Shown piece after piece: positions 15,844-24,365 of a stretch of DNA of 36,507 nucleotides. Each line of letters starts with the position of its first letter. Positions within the stretch are counted from its first letter, which is position 1. Source of the DNA: Bacteroidota bacterium (GTDB lineage: Bacteria > Bacteroidota > Ignavibacteria > SZUA-365); contig JAEYUG010000120.1 in NCBI GenBank assembly GCA_023432805.1, positions 1 through 36,507 of the forward strand. Reading direction: 5' to 3'. A program made the position numbers and the translations under genes. Below the pieces are notes generated by a model that searched no databases, was not told the DNA's origin, and was given only the letters and a program-made list of their open reading frames with translations.

Positions 15844-16113
15844 TTGACAATCGACGTTCGTGTCGTTGCCCGCCTTCGATGCCCGGATGCGCTGGTCTAC
15901 CTCGTCGCTCATGCAGTCGAGCGAATCACAAGCAGAGGAATTCCCGATGACGAACTCTGCCGCACAGTTCACAGCCCCGATGAGGTCAGGATTTCATCCA
16001 GCGAGGAAGATGTTGAACTCAGGCTGAAGAGAATCGCGACGCACATGCTCGTGTGTGTCGTATTAAAGGATGTTCGGCCCATCGTGCTCATCACCGCCTA
16101 TTATGAGGATTGA
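15844..16113 (+). CDS. DUF4258-like small protein, possible toxin
   Basis: The 89-residue protein resembles the DUF4258 family (RelE-fold-like), with HAVERITSRGIPDDEL near residue 23 and a closing VCVVLKDVRPIVLITAYYED. DUF4258 genes are commonly paired with DUF2283 genes and are predicted toxin-antitoxin modules; activity is not established. The start is a TTG with AGGAG (15831-15835) 8 nt upstream. The next gene begins just after it on the same strand, and its SD lies inside this gene. Confidence 0.6.
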   Translation: MTIDVRVVARLRCPDALVYLVAHAVERITSRGIPDDELCRTVHSPDEVRISSSEEDVELRLKRIATHMLVCVVLKDVRPIVLITAYYED

Positions 16114-16118
16114 CACCA

Positions 16119-16391
16119 ATGCCACATGCAACGATGCCATGTAGCGTGACAGTCGACGAAACGCTCGGGGTCGGCTATATCACGCTGAGCAGGGAGATGA
16201 TCGTTCGGAGCAAACCCGCGATGGATGAGACACTCGTCTTCGATTACGATGAGAACGACAAAGTGGTCGGCATTGAGATCCTCTCGATGAGGCGAATTCG
16301 TGAACTGGCTTCGATCAATGGTGCGGGTATCGGCGCGCTCGATGCGCCTGCCCTCGAGCAACTGCTTCTGCAACTCCTGACATTCAAGTGA
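16119..16391 (+). CDS. DUF2283-like small protein, possible antitoxin
   Basis: This protein of about 90 residues has the DUF2283 pattern: a strand pair around VTVDETLGVGYITLS, then DETLVFDYDENDKVVGIEILSMRRI. It pairs with the DUF4258-like gene just upstream. The ATG at 16119 is preferred because GAGGA at 16105-16109 is 9 nt upstream; a TTG at 16110 overlapping the previous stop is in frame but lies directly against that SD. Function is inferred only from family pairing. Confidence 0.6.
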   Translation: MPHATMPCSVTVDETLGVGYITLSREMIVRSKPAMDETLVFDYDENDKVVGIEILSMRRIRELASINGAGIGALDAPALEQLLLQLLTFK

Positions 16392-16426
16392 CCTCCACCG
16401 CATCATACATCTTCTGAACGAGGAGA

Positions 16427-17614
16427 TCACAACGGCGGGGGACCCGAAGGGGCGTCGCCGGCGGCGAGATCGGGTGCGGACGCAGTCTCCTGCGTGCGAC
16501 GGCGACGGCGTGCAAGCAGCACGACCAGCAGCGCACCCGCACCGAGCGCGACCGCCCCGCCGCCCGCATAGGTGAGCATCCGGGTCTGCGCACGCGCCGC
16601 AATCGCCTGACGCACCGTGTCAGGCAGCACCAGTTGAAGCTCCTGCGCGGCAAACACATGCCCGTGCCTGCCGAGATCCATGTCGATCGCAAAGGTGCGC
16701 AGCGAATCGTCGGGACTCTCATCCAGCGCCACGAACTCGAGCGCATAGATCGAGAGAATCCGCTTCTTGAGCTGGTCGTAGATCTTCGTCAGTCCCTTCG
16801 AACTTTTCGTGTATGCGTACGAGCCGCCCGTCTGCCGGGCGATACGGCGCAGCACGTCGTCCTGCACCGTCCCGAGACCGATCACATACACCGGCACGCC
16901 GATCTGTTTTGCGAGCGAGATGACCGCAGTCGCCTCGACCGTCGAAGAATTGTCGTCGCCATCGGACAGCGCGATGATGGCGCGGATCCCCTCGCGCGGA
17001 TGCATCTGCTTGAGCGCGTGATGGATGGCATCATACAGCGCCGTGCCGCCATCGGCATACATGGCGTCGATACCCAGCTGCAGCGCCGTGCGGTCGCTCA
17101 TGAACGATCCGCTCACGTCGACCACATCCCTGAACCCGATGATCTGCATCGCATCCTTGTCGGAATCGAAATCCGCGATGAACGAGCGCAGCGCCGCCTT
17201 CGCATCTTCGAGCGGCTGAGTGATCTCGAGGTAGGGATACGTGTTCCTGAACTGCATCGCCTGCAACATCGAGCCGGAATTGTCGACCACGAGCCCGATG
17301 TTGATCGGCTCGTTCTTGCTCGCCGGCTCGAAGCGCGTGACCGTGCACGGTTCGCCGCCCTCGCGCACCGTGACCTGATCCTTCGTCATGTCCCACAGCG
17401 GCGTCCCGTCGGGCGCCATCACCTGCACCGATCCCCCGACCGTCGGGTACCGCCCCGCATCGAGCGAGATCACGTGCATCGTCGCCCGATCGGACGACAC
17501 ATCCGTCCGCTTCCGTTTCTGCGCCTGCGCCCCCGTTGCCGCAACCGTTGCGATGCACAGCACAAGGACCAGCCGGCACAGGATGCGCGGTCCGTTGGTA
17601 TGACCATTCTGCAT
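16427..17614 (-). CDS. Exported von Willebrand factor A domain protein with C-terminal membrane anchor
   Basis: The product is 395 residues, with an N-terminal signal peptide (about 10-32), a segment of about 70 residues with an Ig- or beta-like look (VQVMAPDGTPLWDMTKDQVTV), a VWA domain from about 105 to 300, a short region, and one membrane helix near 345-365 followed by RRRRR. The metal-ion-dependent adhesion site is present: DNSGS at 111-115, a Thr in GGTALYDAI and an Asp in SDGDDNSS. VWA proteins bind partners in a metal-dependent way; the ligand here is unknown. The start at 17614 is supported by GGAG 7 nt upstream. By topology the domain sits outside the cytoplasmic membrane. Confidence 0.85.
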   Translation of the reverse strand: MQNGHTNGPRILCRLVLVLCIATVAATGAQAQKRKRTDVSSDRATMHVISLDAGRYPTVGGSVQVMAPDGTPLWDMTKDQVTVREGGEPCTVTRFEPASKNEPINIGLVVDNSGSMLQAMQFRNTYPYLEITQPLEDAKAALRSFIADFDSDKDAMQIIGFRDVVDVSGSFMSDRTALQLGIDAMYADGGTALYDAIHHALKQMHPREGIRAIIALSDGDDNSSTVEATAVISLAKQIGVPVYVIGLGTVQDDVLRRIARQTGGSYAYTKSSKGLTKIYDQLKKRILSIYALEFVALDESPDDSLRTFAIDMDLGRHGHVFAAQELQLVLPDTVRQAIAARAQTRMLTYAGGGAVALGAGALLVVLLARRRRRTQETASAPDLAAGDAPSGPPPL

Positions 17615-17742
17615 GTTCTGACTCCAGGATAGTGTGGATGCCTCGCGGACCCTCACGGCCGCAACATCCCTGTATAGTGGCGTACTCTCACCCCTGCTGA
17701 AACCGCCCCCTTGCGCGGAAGCCTCCGCGGACGGTTCGGCTT

Positions 17743-17763
17743 CGTCTCCGCGGCGCGGAGACG
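17743..17763 (-). terminator. Hairpin after the mpaA-like gene
   Basis: CGTCTCCGC (17743-17751) pairs perfectly with GCGGAGACG (17755-17763) around a GGC loop, 8 nt downstream of the stop of the minus-strand peptidase gene. No T-run follows, so termination is tentative. Confidence 0.4.
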
Positions 17764-17771
17764 GGAGCGTC

Positions 17772-18476
17772 TCATCGCAGTTCGCGCAGGAAGGTGACGA
17801 GGGCGGAGGCGTGGCTGCGCAGGGAGCGCGGGGTGACGCGCGCGGGCAGTTCGACGGTGAGGACGGAGATGCTGCGTTCGCGACCGGCCCAGGTGCCGAG
17901 CGAACCCGGCGTCGCGTATCCGATATCGCTGCGGTGCGGAAGCTTCATGAGCGCGGCCAGCCGGCGGGCATGCGACCCGGCGGGACCGTCGTGATTCACA
18001 CACGCCAGCGGCGCGTGCAGCGTGATGATCATCGCCACGCGCAGCGAGTCGACGAGCGTCATCACAAGGCGCGTCTCCGGCTCGCTTCCCCCCGTCGTGC
18101 CGCCGAAGTATCGCGACGCCCGGGCCTTCGCACCGAAATCCTTCGTCGGAAAATTTCTGTTGAGGTCGATTCCCCGCGCATTGCTGCGCGTGCCGCGCGC
18201 GATGCCGTCGGGATTCAGCGCACGCACCCAGAACACCGTGCAGCGCAGGCGCGTGGCAGCCGCCGCGAGGGAATCCTCAAGCACCGGCGCGAGCTGCAGC
18301 GCCGCGCGCTCGTCGCCATGCATGCCTCCGATCACCAGCACGCGCTGCGACCCGGTGCCGAAGCTCCTCATCGTGAGCGGGACGCCATGCACCGACTGCC
18401 TTCCCTGGGCGGCCGTGTGTGGACATGTAAGGAAGAGAAGGGCGAGGATGAAGAGAGGAATTCGCGGGAAGTGCAC
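17772..18476 (-). CDS. Exported M14-family peptidase, MpaA-like murein peptide amidase
   Basis: MpaA removes diaminopimelate from murein tripeptides during cell-wall recycling. This 234-residue protein shows the M14 zinc ligands His53 and Glu56 (GGMHGDER) and His144 (ITLHAPL), the substrate-binding RNFP with its surrounding RGIDLN, and the catalytic Glu in VELP near 209. The segments SEPET, NHDGPAG and DIGYATPGSLGTW match MpaA. Unlike cytoplasmic MpaA of enteric bacteria, it begins with a signal peptide (about 1-23, ending HTAAQ), so it probably acts in the periplasm. GTG 18476 is supported by GGAG at 18484-18487, 7 nt upstream. Confidence 0.85.
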   Translation of the reverse strand: MHFPRIPLFILALLFLTCPHTAAQGRQSVHGVPLTMRSFGTGSQRVLVIGGMHGDERAALQLAPVLEDSLAAAATRLRCTVFWVRALNPDGIARGTRSNARGIDLNRNFPTKDFGAKARASRYFGGTTGGSEPETRLVMTLVDSLRVAMIITLHAPLACVNHDGPAGSHARRLAALMKLPHRSDIGYATPGSLGTWAGRERSISVLTVELPARVTPRSLRSHASALVTFLRELR

Positions 18477-18610
18477 CGGTCAGCTCCGGAGGATGAACAC
18501 GCATGTCATTCCTCCTTACCCGCATCACGGGGAAGCTGCTGAAAATCCCCACTGCTGATGGCATGCAGTTCCGCGACCGTGGCGTGGCCATCCCCGGCCG
18601 CGCGCACGCC

Positions 18611-18667
18611 CTCGTGGGAGGACGGACGCCCTCGTGGGAGGACGGACGCCCTCGTCCGTCATTGACG
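18611..18667. repeat. 20-bp tandem repeat with terminal dispersed element
   Basis: The 20-bp unit CTCGTGGGAGGACGGACGCC occurs at 18611-18630 and 18631-18650, with partial units on both sides. The last unit runs into CTCGTCCGTCATTGACG, forming the 33-bp element (18635-18667) also found inside the cytidylyltransferase gene at 10355-10387. It contains a perfect dyad: GACGGACG, loop CCCT, CGTCCGTC. The gap 18477-18610 upstream holds the promoter side of the mpaA-like gene and no credible gene. Confidence 0.85.
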
Positions 18668-18686
18668 CATGTTCAGGTGGTGCTGG

Positions 18687-18917
18687 GTGGACGAGGACGT
18701 CCACCGACCTTTCGGGTGGACGAGGACGTCCACCGACCTTTCTGGTGGACGAGGACGTCCACCGACCTTTCTGGTGGACGAGGACGTCCACCGACCTTTC
18801 GGGTGGACGAGGACGTCCACCGACCTTTCGGGTGGACGAGGACGTCCACCGACCTTTCTGGTGGACGAGGACGTCCACCGACCTTTCGGGTGGACGAGGA
18901 CGTCCACCGACCTTTCA
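18687..18917. repeat. Eight tandem 29-bp palindromic units abutting drmB
   Basis: Units start at 18687, 18716, 18745, 18774, 18803, 18832, 18861 and 18890, an exact 29-bp period. Each contains GGTGGACGAGGACGTCCACC, an 8-bp stem with an AGGA loop, then GACCTTTC with a GG/TG junction variant. The last unit ends in the drmB stop codon (18915-18917). Because 29 is not a multiple of three and the unit lacks stop codons, reading frames cross the tract in all six frames. There are no spacers, so it is not a CRISPR array. As RNA it could form a string of hairpins at the 3' end of the drm operon. Confidence 0.95.
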
Positions 18918-20741
18918 GAAGCAGGCGGTGCGGCGGCGGGTGAGGGTCGCGACGAGCACCGAACGGTCGAGGTAGCGGTTGCCTGCTTCGCAGGAGGTCT
19001 CCGGCGCGAAGAGGCATGCGTGACAGGCGGCACCGTGCAGCGTCGCACCATCCCCATCGGGTTCGTGTCGCGAACAGAGGGGATCGGACGAACAGATCGC
19101 CGCATCATCAAACGCCTGCGCCAGAATCCGCGGCAACTCACGGGAGGTACCGAGATGCACGAGTCCGCCGAGCGTGCCCTCGCTGTCGGGCGCCGCGGTG
19201 TACAGTAGCACCCCGGCCATCGGTCCGCCCGGCGCATCGTCGTCCGCAGCATAGATGCGCTCGCGGATCCCCGCCGCATTGTATCCGCACTCGATCGCGA
19301 TGCGACGCATCACCGCATGCGAGAACGTGTGCAGCAACACGAAACGCATGCCGGGGAAGGACAGCTGCGCATTCCGCACCCCGAGCTTCTCGTGCCAGCG
19401 CACATGCGCGGCCAGAAAGCGCTCGCCCAGCAGCTGCACATCCTCACGCAGCAGCCACTCCTGCACCGCTTCCTCGCGAAAGCGCAGGAAGATCCCCTCG
19501 CCGCGTACTTCCGCTGCGGGAACCGCGATGGGATCCCGCCGCGCCAGCGGCGCGATGCGTACACCGGGCATGTCAGCAAGTCCGCTCCCCCCGGCCGGCA
19601 CCAGCCGCGTGAATCCCACCAGCGCCCGCACCTCGCGCAGCCGTGTCACCAGCACGACCTGCTGCAGCTGGCAACCCCACGCCTCCGGCACCTCGGCCTC
19701 CTGCACGCGAAAGGTGTCGGACTCCGGCACGCGGTCGGGACGCGTGAGCGCCTCCCACTCCGGCATCTTCAGGTCACCGGTCTGCACCGACGCCCGCCCC
19801 TCCCGCACGCGCGCGAGCGCATCGAACACCTCGGCATCGCTCCATGCACCGAAGTCGCCGAGCACACCGGCACGCCGCAGCACAGCGAGATCCGTCACCA
19901 CCTCGACACCCCGCAGCAGGTCCGCATGCTCCGCAACCAGCTGCTCGAGCCGGCCGGTCTGCTCGGGCAGTCCCAGCACGCTCTGCATGCACGCAAACCA
20001 GCTGCTGGTCGCACCGAGCAGCATCGTGACGGGCGCTTCCCCGCAGTCGTCGACGGTGTCGAGATGGGGATGGCTGCCGTCGCAGGTGAGGAAGTCCGCC
20101 ATCCTTCGCGCATCAAAGGCATCCGACATGCGTCGCGAACGACCGCACCCCGTACAGGAAACCACGATGTCGCTCGCACTTCCGGACACGCCGTATTCGT
20201 GCAGCTCGAGCATGGGACGCCCGCAGTTGCCGCCGACATGCACAAAATCGACCCAGGGGAAGTCCTGCATGTGTCCGCGGGCACAGGCGGTGAGAAAGCG
20301 CGCCGGCAGTGCGGTGGGCTGCTTCGCCTTCGCGCAATGGGTGTGCACGTAGCGCACCCGGTCGACGCGCACCATGTCGGTGCGCAGGTCGAAGAGTCCG
20401 CTGTCGGTGCGGGCGAGCATGCCGCACCAGGGACAGCGGTACCAGTTGGGAAAGGGACTGACGGGCACGCCGACGAGCAGATCCTCGGGCTTCGGTGCGC
20501 CGCTCCATCCTCCGCCCGACGCGGGCATGGGAGGCAGCACGAGCCGCTCCACCTGGTCCCCGAGCAACGCGCGCACACCGGCCAGCAGCCGGGGTTCGAC
20601 CAGTTCGCGCATGCGCGCGCCATCCCACTGATCCAGTCCGCGCACGATCACGGCCAGATGCGGCAGATCGATCACCGAGCCGATGCCGAAGGTGGTCACG
20701 AGCTGATTGAGGCGCACGCCTCCGACATAGGCACGGGTCAT
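18915..20741 (-). CDS. drmB: DISARM protein DrmB (DUF1998 domain)
   Basis: DrmB works with the DrmA helicase in DISARM, an anti-phage defence system. The 608-residue protein opens with YVGGVRLNQLVTTFGIGSVIDLP, a typical DrmB start. It has zinc-type cysteine pairs at CPWCG (103-107) and CTGCGRSRRM (196-205), and the DUF1998 core RFVLLHTFSHAVMRRIAIECGYNAAGIRERIY (466-497). A C-terminal cysteine cluster (Cys550, 556, 573, 576, 584; CHACLFAPETSCEAGN) follows. Its ATG overlaps the drmA stop as ATGA, and the frame continues open upstream only because of high GC. The usual partner drmC (phospholipase D fold) is not downstream; the 29-bp repeat tract is there instead. Composition is very GC-rich, like drmA. 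Confidence 0.9.
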   Translation of the reverse strand: MTRAYVGGVRLNQLVTTFGIGSVIDLPHLAVIVRGLDQWDGARMRELVEPRLLAGVRALLGDQVERLVLPPMPASGGGWSGAPKPEDLLVGVPVSPFPNWYRCPWCGMLARTDSGLFDLRTDMVRVDRVRYVHTHCAKAKQPTALPARFLTACARGHMQDFPWVDFVHVGGNCGRPMLELHEYGVSGSASDIVVSCTGCGRSRRMSDAFDARRMADFLTCDGSHPHLDTVDDCGEAPVTMLLGATSSWFACMQSVLGLPEQTGRLEQLVAEHADLLRGVEVVTDLAVLRRAGVLGDFGAWSDAEVFDALARVREGRASVQTGDLKMPEWEALTRPDRVPESDTFRVQEAEVPEAWGCQLQQVVLVTRLREVRALVGFTRLVPAGGSGLADMPGVRIAPLARRDPIAVPAAEVRGEGIFLRFREEAVQEWLLREDVQLLGERFLAAHVRWHEKLGVRNAQLSFPGMRFVLLHTFSHAVMRRIAIECGYNAAGIRERIYAADDDAPGGPMAGVLLYTAAPDSEGTLGGLVHLGTSRELPRILAQAFDDAAICSSDPLCSRHEPDGDGATLHGAACHACLFAPETSCEAGNRYLDRSVLVATLTRRRTACF

Positions 20742-23700
20742 GACGGCACCTCCATGTCTGCGTCGGTCTCCGCATCGACGAGTTCGACCTCGCGCCCGTC
20801 GGCGACATGCAGCACGAGATTGGCTTCCTCCTCGACGTCGCGCAGGCTCTGCAGGCAGGTGAAGAGCTGCCAGCGGCCATCGCCGGGCGAGGTGAGCAGA
20901 CCGGAGATCCGCTCCTTTGCATCGACGTATCCGAGCTGGGCGCCGGCGGCGCTGCGATACGTCGCCTCCGACAGCCAGTGGCGCATGCGGCGGTCGAGCA
21001 TGTGATGCACGCGGTGACGGGAGGCTTCCCCCGCGACGCGGGCGGCACGCGCGCGAAGCACCGCCAGCACGCGCTGCACCGCCGCATCCTCCATCTGCAC
21101 CATGCCCGCACGTGCGTTTGCGACATAGGCTTCGCCATCGAGACGGATCATCGCCGCGAGCACGCCCGAGAGTCCGCGCGCCAGCGCACCCTCGGCGAAG
21201 GGCGTGACCGAGAGGGCCTCGACGTGGCGGTAGAAGCCGGCGTGGTACTGCTCGAAGGATTCGTAGTGCGAGAGGTCGCGGGGACGCGCCCAATTGAAAA
21301 CGGTGACCACGAGGCCGGGCGCGGCGCGACCGACGCGGCTCGTGGCCTGGATGTACTCGGCGGTGGATTTCGGCTGGCCGGCGACGACCATGAGGCCGAG
21401 GCGGCTGATGTCGACGCCGACCGCCAGCATGTTGGTGGCGAGCAGCACGTCGACGGGACGCTCGTCGGTCGCCTTGCGACGGCGAGGCGCGACCGGCGCT
21501 GCGGGACGCAGCTCGACCGGCAGTTCGAGGCGCGCGAGAATGCGGGGAATGCGCACGGCATCCATGCGCGAGGTGAGCTCCTCGACGACGGGGGTGGGTC
21601 GGCGGCCGAGTCCGCGCTCGGCCATCGACCACAGGCGCGACCGCACATCGTCGTCGACCAGGCGGCGCATGCCGCCGAGTTCGCGCAGCGCGTTGAAGTA
21701 GCCGACGAGAGTCATCCACGGATCGGCCGCGGCGCCCTGCTCGTCGGCGAGGCGCTGCGCCGAGGCGAGCAGCGCGGTGTACACGCGAATCAGCACCGAC
21801 TTGAGGCGGAAGCCGCGCGCACAGACACCGAGGTAGAGCCGGCCGGGTGCGAGGTCGGTCGGACGCTCGACTGCAAAGAAGCTGTCGCGCGCGTCGAGTC
21901 CGTGCGGCGGAAACACCGCGAGCCGCCGCGCGAACACGTGCCGCACCTGCGCGGGCGCGCGCCGCACGGTCGCCGTCGAGGCGATGATCTTCGGATGCAC
22001 CCGCACACCCTTGCAGGTCCACGACGCCAGCGCATCGACCGCCGTTTCGTAGAGGCCGACCATCGAGCCGAGCGGACCCGAGATCAGGTGCAGCTCATCC
22101 TGAATGATCAGGTCGGGCGGTCGCAGGGGGATGTGGGGATGCGAGCGCGCGGCGGGCAGCGCACCTGCGGCGGGATGGCTGTCGGCGTCATCCAGCTCGG
22201 GCGAGCGGAAGCCGTGTCGTTCGCAGCGACCGGTCACACGACCGAACAGCATCTGCGTGCGGCCGTTCCACGGCATCTGTGCGAACTTGTCGACCGTCGC
22301 GATCACGAGATCCGGCAGCAGCCGGTACAGCTCCTCGTCGACCACCACGACCGGCAATCCCTCGTTCGCACTGCCCCGCCGGCTGAACGCACAGGTACCG
22401 GTGGCGTCCGAACAATATGTGAACGTGCGTCCCCTGCCCTTCGGCGCCTGCTCGACGTGGAGGTCGGCGCCGGGTCGGATCGGCGCGCCGCACCAGGGAC
22501 AGTGTGACAACTGATGCGGCGATCCGAGCGAGGCCAGCCGCGCATCGAATCCCTGTGCCGCATCGCGCAGCTGCGCGACCATGGACGCACTCTCCGCCGT
22601 CGTGTTCGGCGTGGCCTTCCGCCCCACCCACAGGCCGATGCGGAACGGCTCGTCGCCCCAGCGCGCGCTGTCGCGCCGCCGCTCGACCTCGCTAGCGCAG
22701 AGCAGCGCACTCGCCCGCTGGAACTGCTGCAGCGTCAGCAGCCGCAGCGTGTAGCGCATGAGCACCGCCACCCCGTGCCGCCCGTCATGCCCATCGACCT
22801 CGCCCTGCAGCCGTCGCAGCGCCATCGCCAGCGCGGCCAGCCCGAGATAGGCCTCCGTCTTGCCGCCGCCGGTCGGAAACCACAGCAGATCGGCCGTCGC
22901 AGCTTCGTCGCCGCGCCGGTCCTCATGCAGCACATCGGCCAGCGCGGGCAGATTCATCAGCACGAACGCGAGCTGGAAGGGCCGCCACGACCGGTTCGCC
23001 GGCACATCCACCGCCTCGAGCGCAACGGAGCGACCCGCCCGCACCTCGCGCGTGTACACCCCGCGCACACGCTGCGCATGCATCACCCGGTTGGCGAAGC
23101 GGAACGCCTCGCGCGCCGTCGCATCCCGCCCGAGCACCTCGATGCCCGCACGGATGCGCGCCGCCGCCTCGTCGCAGCGCTCGAGCGCCTCGCGGGCGGC
23201 ATCTTCATGCAGGGGGAGGAGGGATGCCGCATCACCGATGCGCGCGCGCTGCACGCCGATCCACCGGGCATACGCATCCACCAGCGGAAGCAGCACCTCG
23301 CCGTACCGATCGTCTGCAAGCCCGGCCAGCACCGCCATGTCCAGTTCGAGTGCGGACATGCCGGGAGTGTCGGCGGGACCCGGAAACTGCGTCGACGGCA
23401 CCTCGAAGGCGGGCACGGCCCGCGTGGTGATCCTGCGTGCCCGCAATGGTGTGGTGGCATCGACCTCGGCGTGCACGCCGGTGCCGTGACCGACGGCGAA
23501 CTCCGCACGGTCACGGTAGAGCATGTCGAGTGCGGCACGTTCGGAGGCATCCTCGTCATCGGCGGCGGCGTGCGTGCTGCTGCGTACGGGACGCCGCACG
23601 AAGGGCGCCTCGTCATGCGCGCCCGCGACCTCGAGTTCCGCCTGGAAGAGCCAGCGCGCATCGTCGGTCATGGGACGCAGACTCTGCTGTGTGTTGACCA

Positions 23701-24361
23701 GAAAGAGCGTGACGAGCCAGTCCCCCTCGTACCGCTGCATGGTGCCCTGCACCTGCACGGCCGGGACGAGCGGATCGACGGTGAGCGGCGGATCGATGGG
23801 ACCCTCGCGCAGTGCGAGCAGCTGCGGCGCACCGCCGCGGGGTGTGCGTTTCCAGATCATGCGCGGCCGTTCGGTCTTCGGATCGACCACCGTCTCGCTA
23901 TGACGGCGTTCGTAGGATCCCCACCGCGCCGTGATGTGCAGTGCTGCGACCGCACCGTCGACGGAGACGCTCATGCCGAAGGACGAAGGCACCAGCGTGT
24001 CGCGCACGGGATTCCCCGCATCGTCGGTACCGTCGTCGGGCGCGTCGCCATCGACCGTGGCCAGATCGTCATCGCGACCCTCGAGCGTGAGCTCGAGCTG
24101 CGCGTCATCCTCTTCGTCGTCGTCTGTTGCGGCGTCATTCCGCGCCGCTGCATCCACCCCTTTGGCTGACTCACTTCGACCGGCCGCGAGTGCACTTTCG
24201 GCCGCATCCGCATTCGGATCACTCTGCGGTGCGAGCATGCCGAGCAGATAGCGCATCGTCACGCGCCGGTCTGCGACTTCCTCCTCTGCGCCACCCCCCG
24301 GCCCGAGCAGATCTCCCATCACCCCCTCCACCAACCGCTCCCGCAGCAACCCGTCCCTCAT
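20738..24361 (-). CDS. drmA: DISARM helicase DrmA
   Basis: DrmA is the superfamily 2 helicase of DISARM and binds foreign DNA together with DrmB. This 1207-residue protein starts with a DrmA-type segment (LRERLVEGVMGDLLGPGG), then an acidic low-complexity stretch (about 50-118) and a family-specific N-terminal half. Helicase motifs follow: an unusual Walker A, FPTGGGKTEAY (495-505), ATVDKFAQMPW (688-698), the DEAH-box variant DELH (755-758), IIASTATVRRA (792-802), LLATNMLAVGVDIS and QATSRVGR (1005-1012). A zinc-binding CPWCG lies at 621-625, with further cysteines near 650-657. The start lies 4 nt after the upstream nuclease stop, and drmB overlaps its end by 4 nt, so the genes form one operon. 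GC is about 70-75% by eye, far above the upstream genes. Confidence 0.9.
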   Translation of the reverse strand: MRDGLLRERLVEGVMGDLLGPGGGAEEEVADRRVTMRYLLGMLAPQSDPNADAAESALAAGRSESAKGVDAAARNDAATDDDEEDDAQLELTLEGRDDDLATVDGDAPDDGTDDAGNPVRDTLVPSSFGMSVSVDGAVAALHITARWGSYERRHSETVVDPKTERPRMIWKRTPRGGAPQLLALREGPIDPPLTVDPLVPAVQVQGTMQRYEGDWLVTLFLVNTQQSLRPMTDDARWLFQAELEVAGAHDEAPFVRRPVRSSTHAAADDEDASERAALDMLYRDRAEFAVGHGTGVHAEVDATTPLRARRITTRAVPAFEVPSTQFPGPADTPGMSALELDMAVLAGLADDRYGEVLLPLVDAYARWIGVQRARIGDAASLLPLHEDAAREALERCDEAAARIRAGIEVLGRDATAREAFRFANRVMHAQRVRGVYTREVRAGRSVALEAVDVPANRSWRPFQLAFVLMNLPALADVLHEDRRGDEAATADLLWFPTGGGKTEAYLGLAALAMALRRLQGEVDGHDGRHGVAVLMRYTLRLLTLQQFQRASALLCASEVERRRDSARWGDEPFRIGLWVGRKATPNTTAESASMVAQLRDAAQGFDARLASLGSPHQLSHCPWCGAPIRPGADLHVEQAPKGRGRTFTYCSDATGTCAFSRRGSANEGLPVVVVDEELYRLLPDLVIATVDKFAQMPWNGRTQMLFGRVTGRCERHGFRSPELDDADSHPAAGALPAARSHPHIPLRPPDLIIQDELHLISGPLGSMVGLYETAVDALASWTCKGVRVHPKIIASTATVRRAPAQVRHVFARRLAVFPPHGLDARDSFFAVERPTDLAPGRLYLGVCARGFRLKSVLIRVYTALLASAQRLADEQGAAADPWMTLVGYFNALRELGGMRRLVDDDVRSRLWSMAERGLGRRPTPVVEELTSRMDAVRIPRILARLELPVELRPAAPVAPRRRKATDERPVDVLLATNMLAVGVDISRLGLMVVAGQPKSTAEYIQATSRVGRAAPGLVVTVFNWARPRDLSHYESFEQYHAGFYRHVEALSVTPFAEGALARGLSGVLAAMIRLDGEAYVANARAGMVQMEDAAVQRVLAVLRARAARVAGEASRHRVHHMLDRRMRHWLSEATYRSAAGAQLGYVDAKERISGLLTSPGDGRWQLFTCLQSLRDVEEEANLVLHVADGREVELVDAETDADMEVPS

Positions 24362-24365
24362 CGCT

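Noticed and set aside
18687..18917. CRISPR array
   Set aside because: The 29-bp units are directly contiguous, with no unique spacers between them, and no cas gene is present.
18503..18975. Small plus-strand genes through the repeat tract
   Set aside because: The frames are open only because the 29-bp unit has no stops in any frame; the peptides are repeat-encoded and have no family.
20742..22022. A longer DrmB beginning at 22022
   Set aside because: The extra 427 residues are Arg/Ala-rich shadow sequence over drmA; the true DrmB start overlaps the drmA stop as ATGA.
20807..22507. Plus-strand frame of 566 codons inside drmA
   Set aside because: It is antisense to helicase motifs, with biased composition and no SD.
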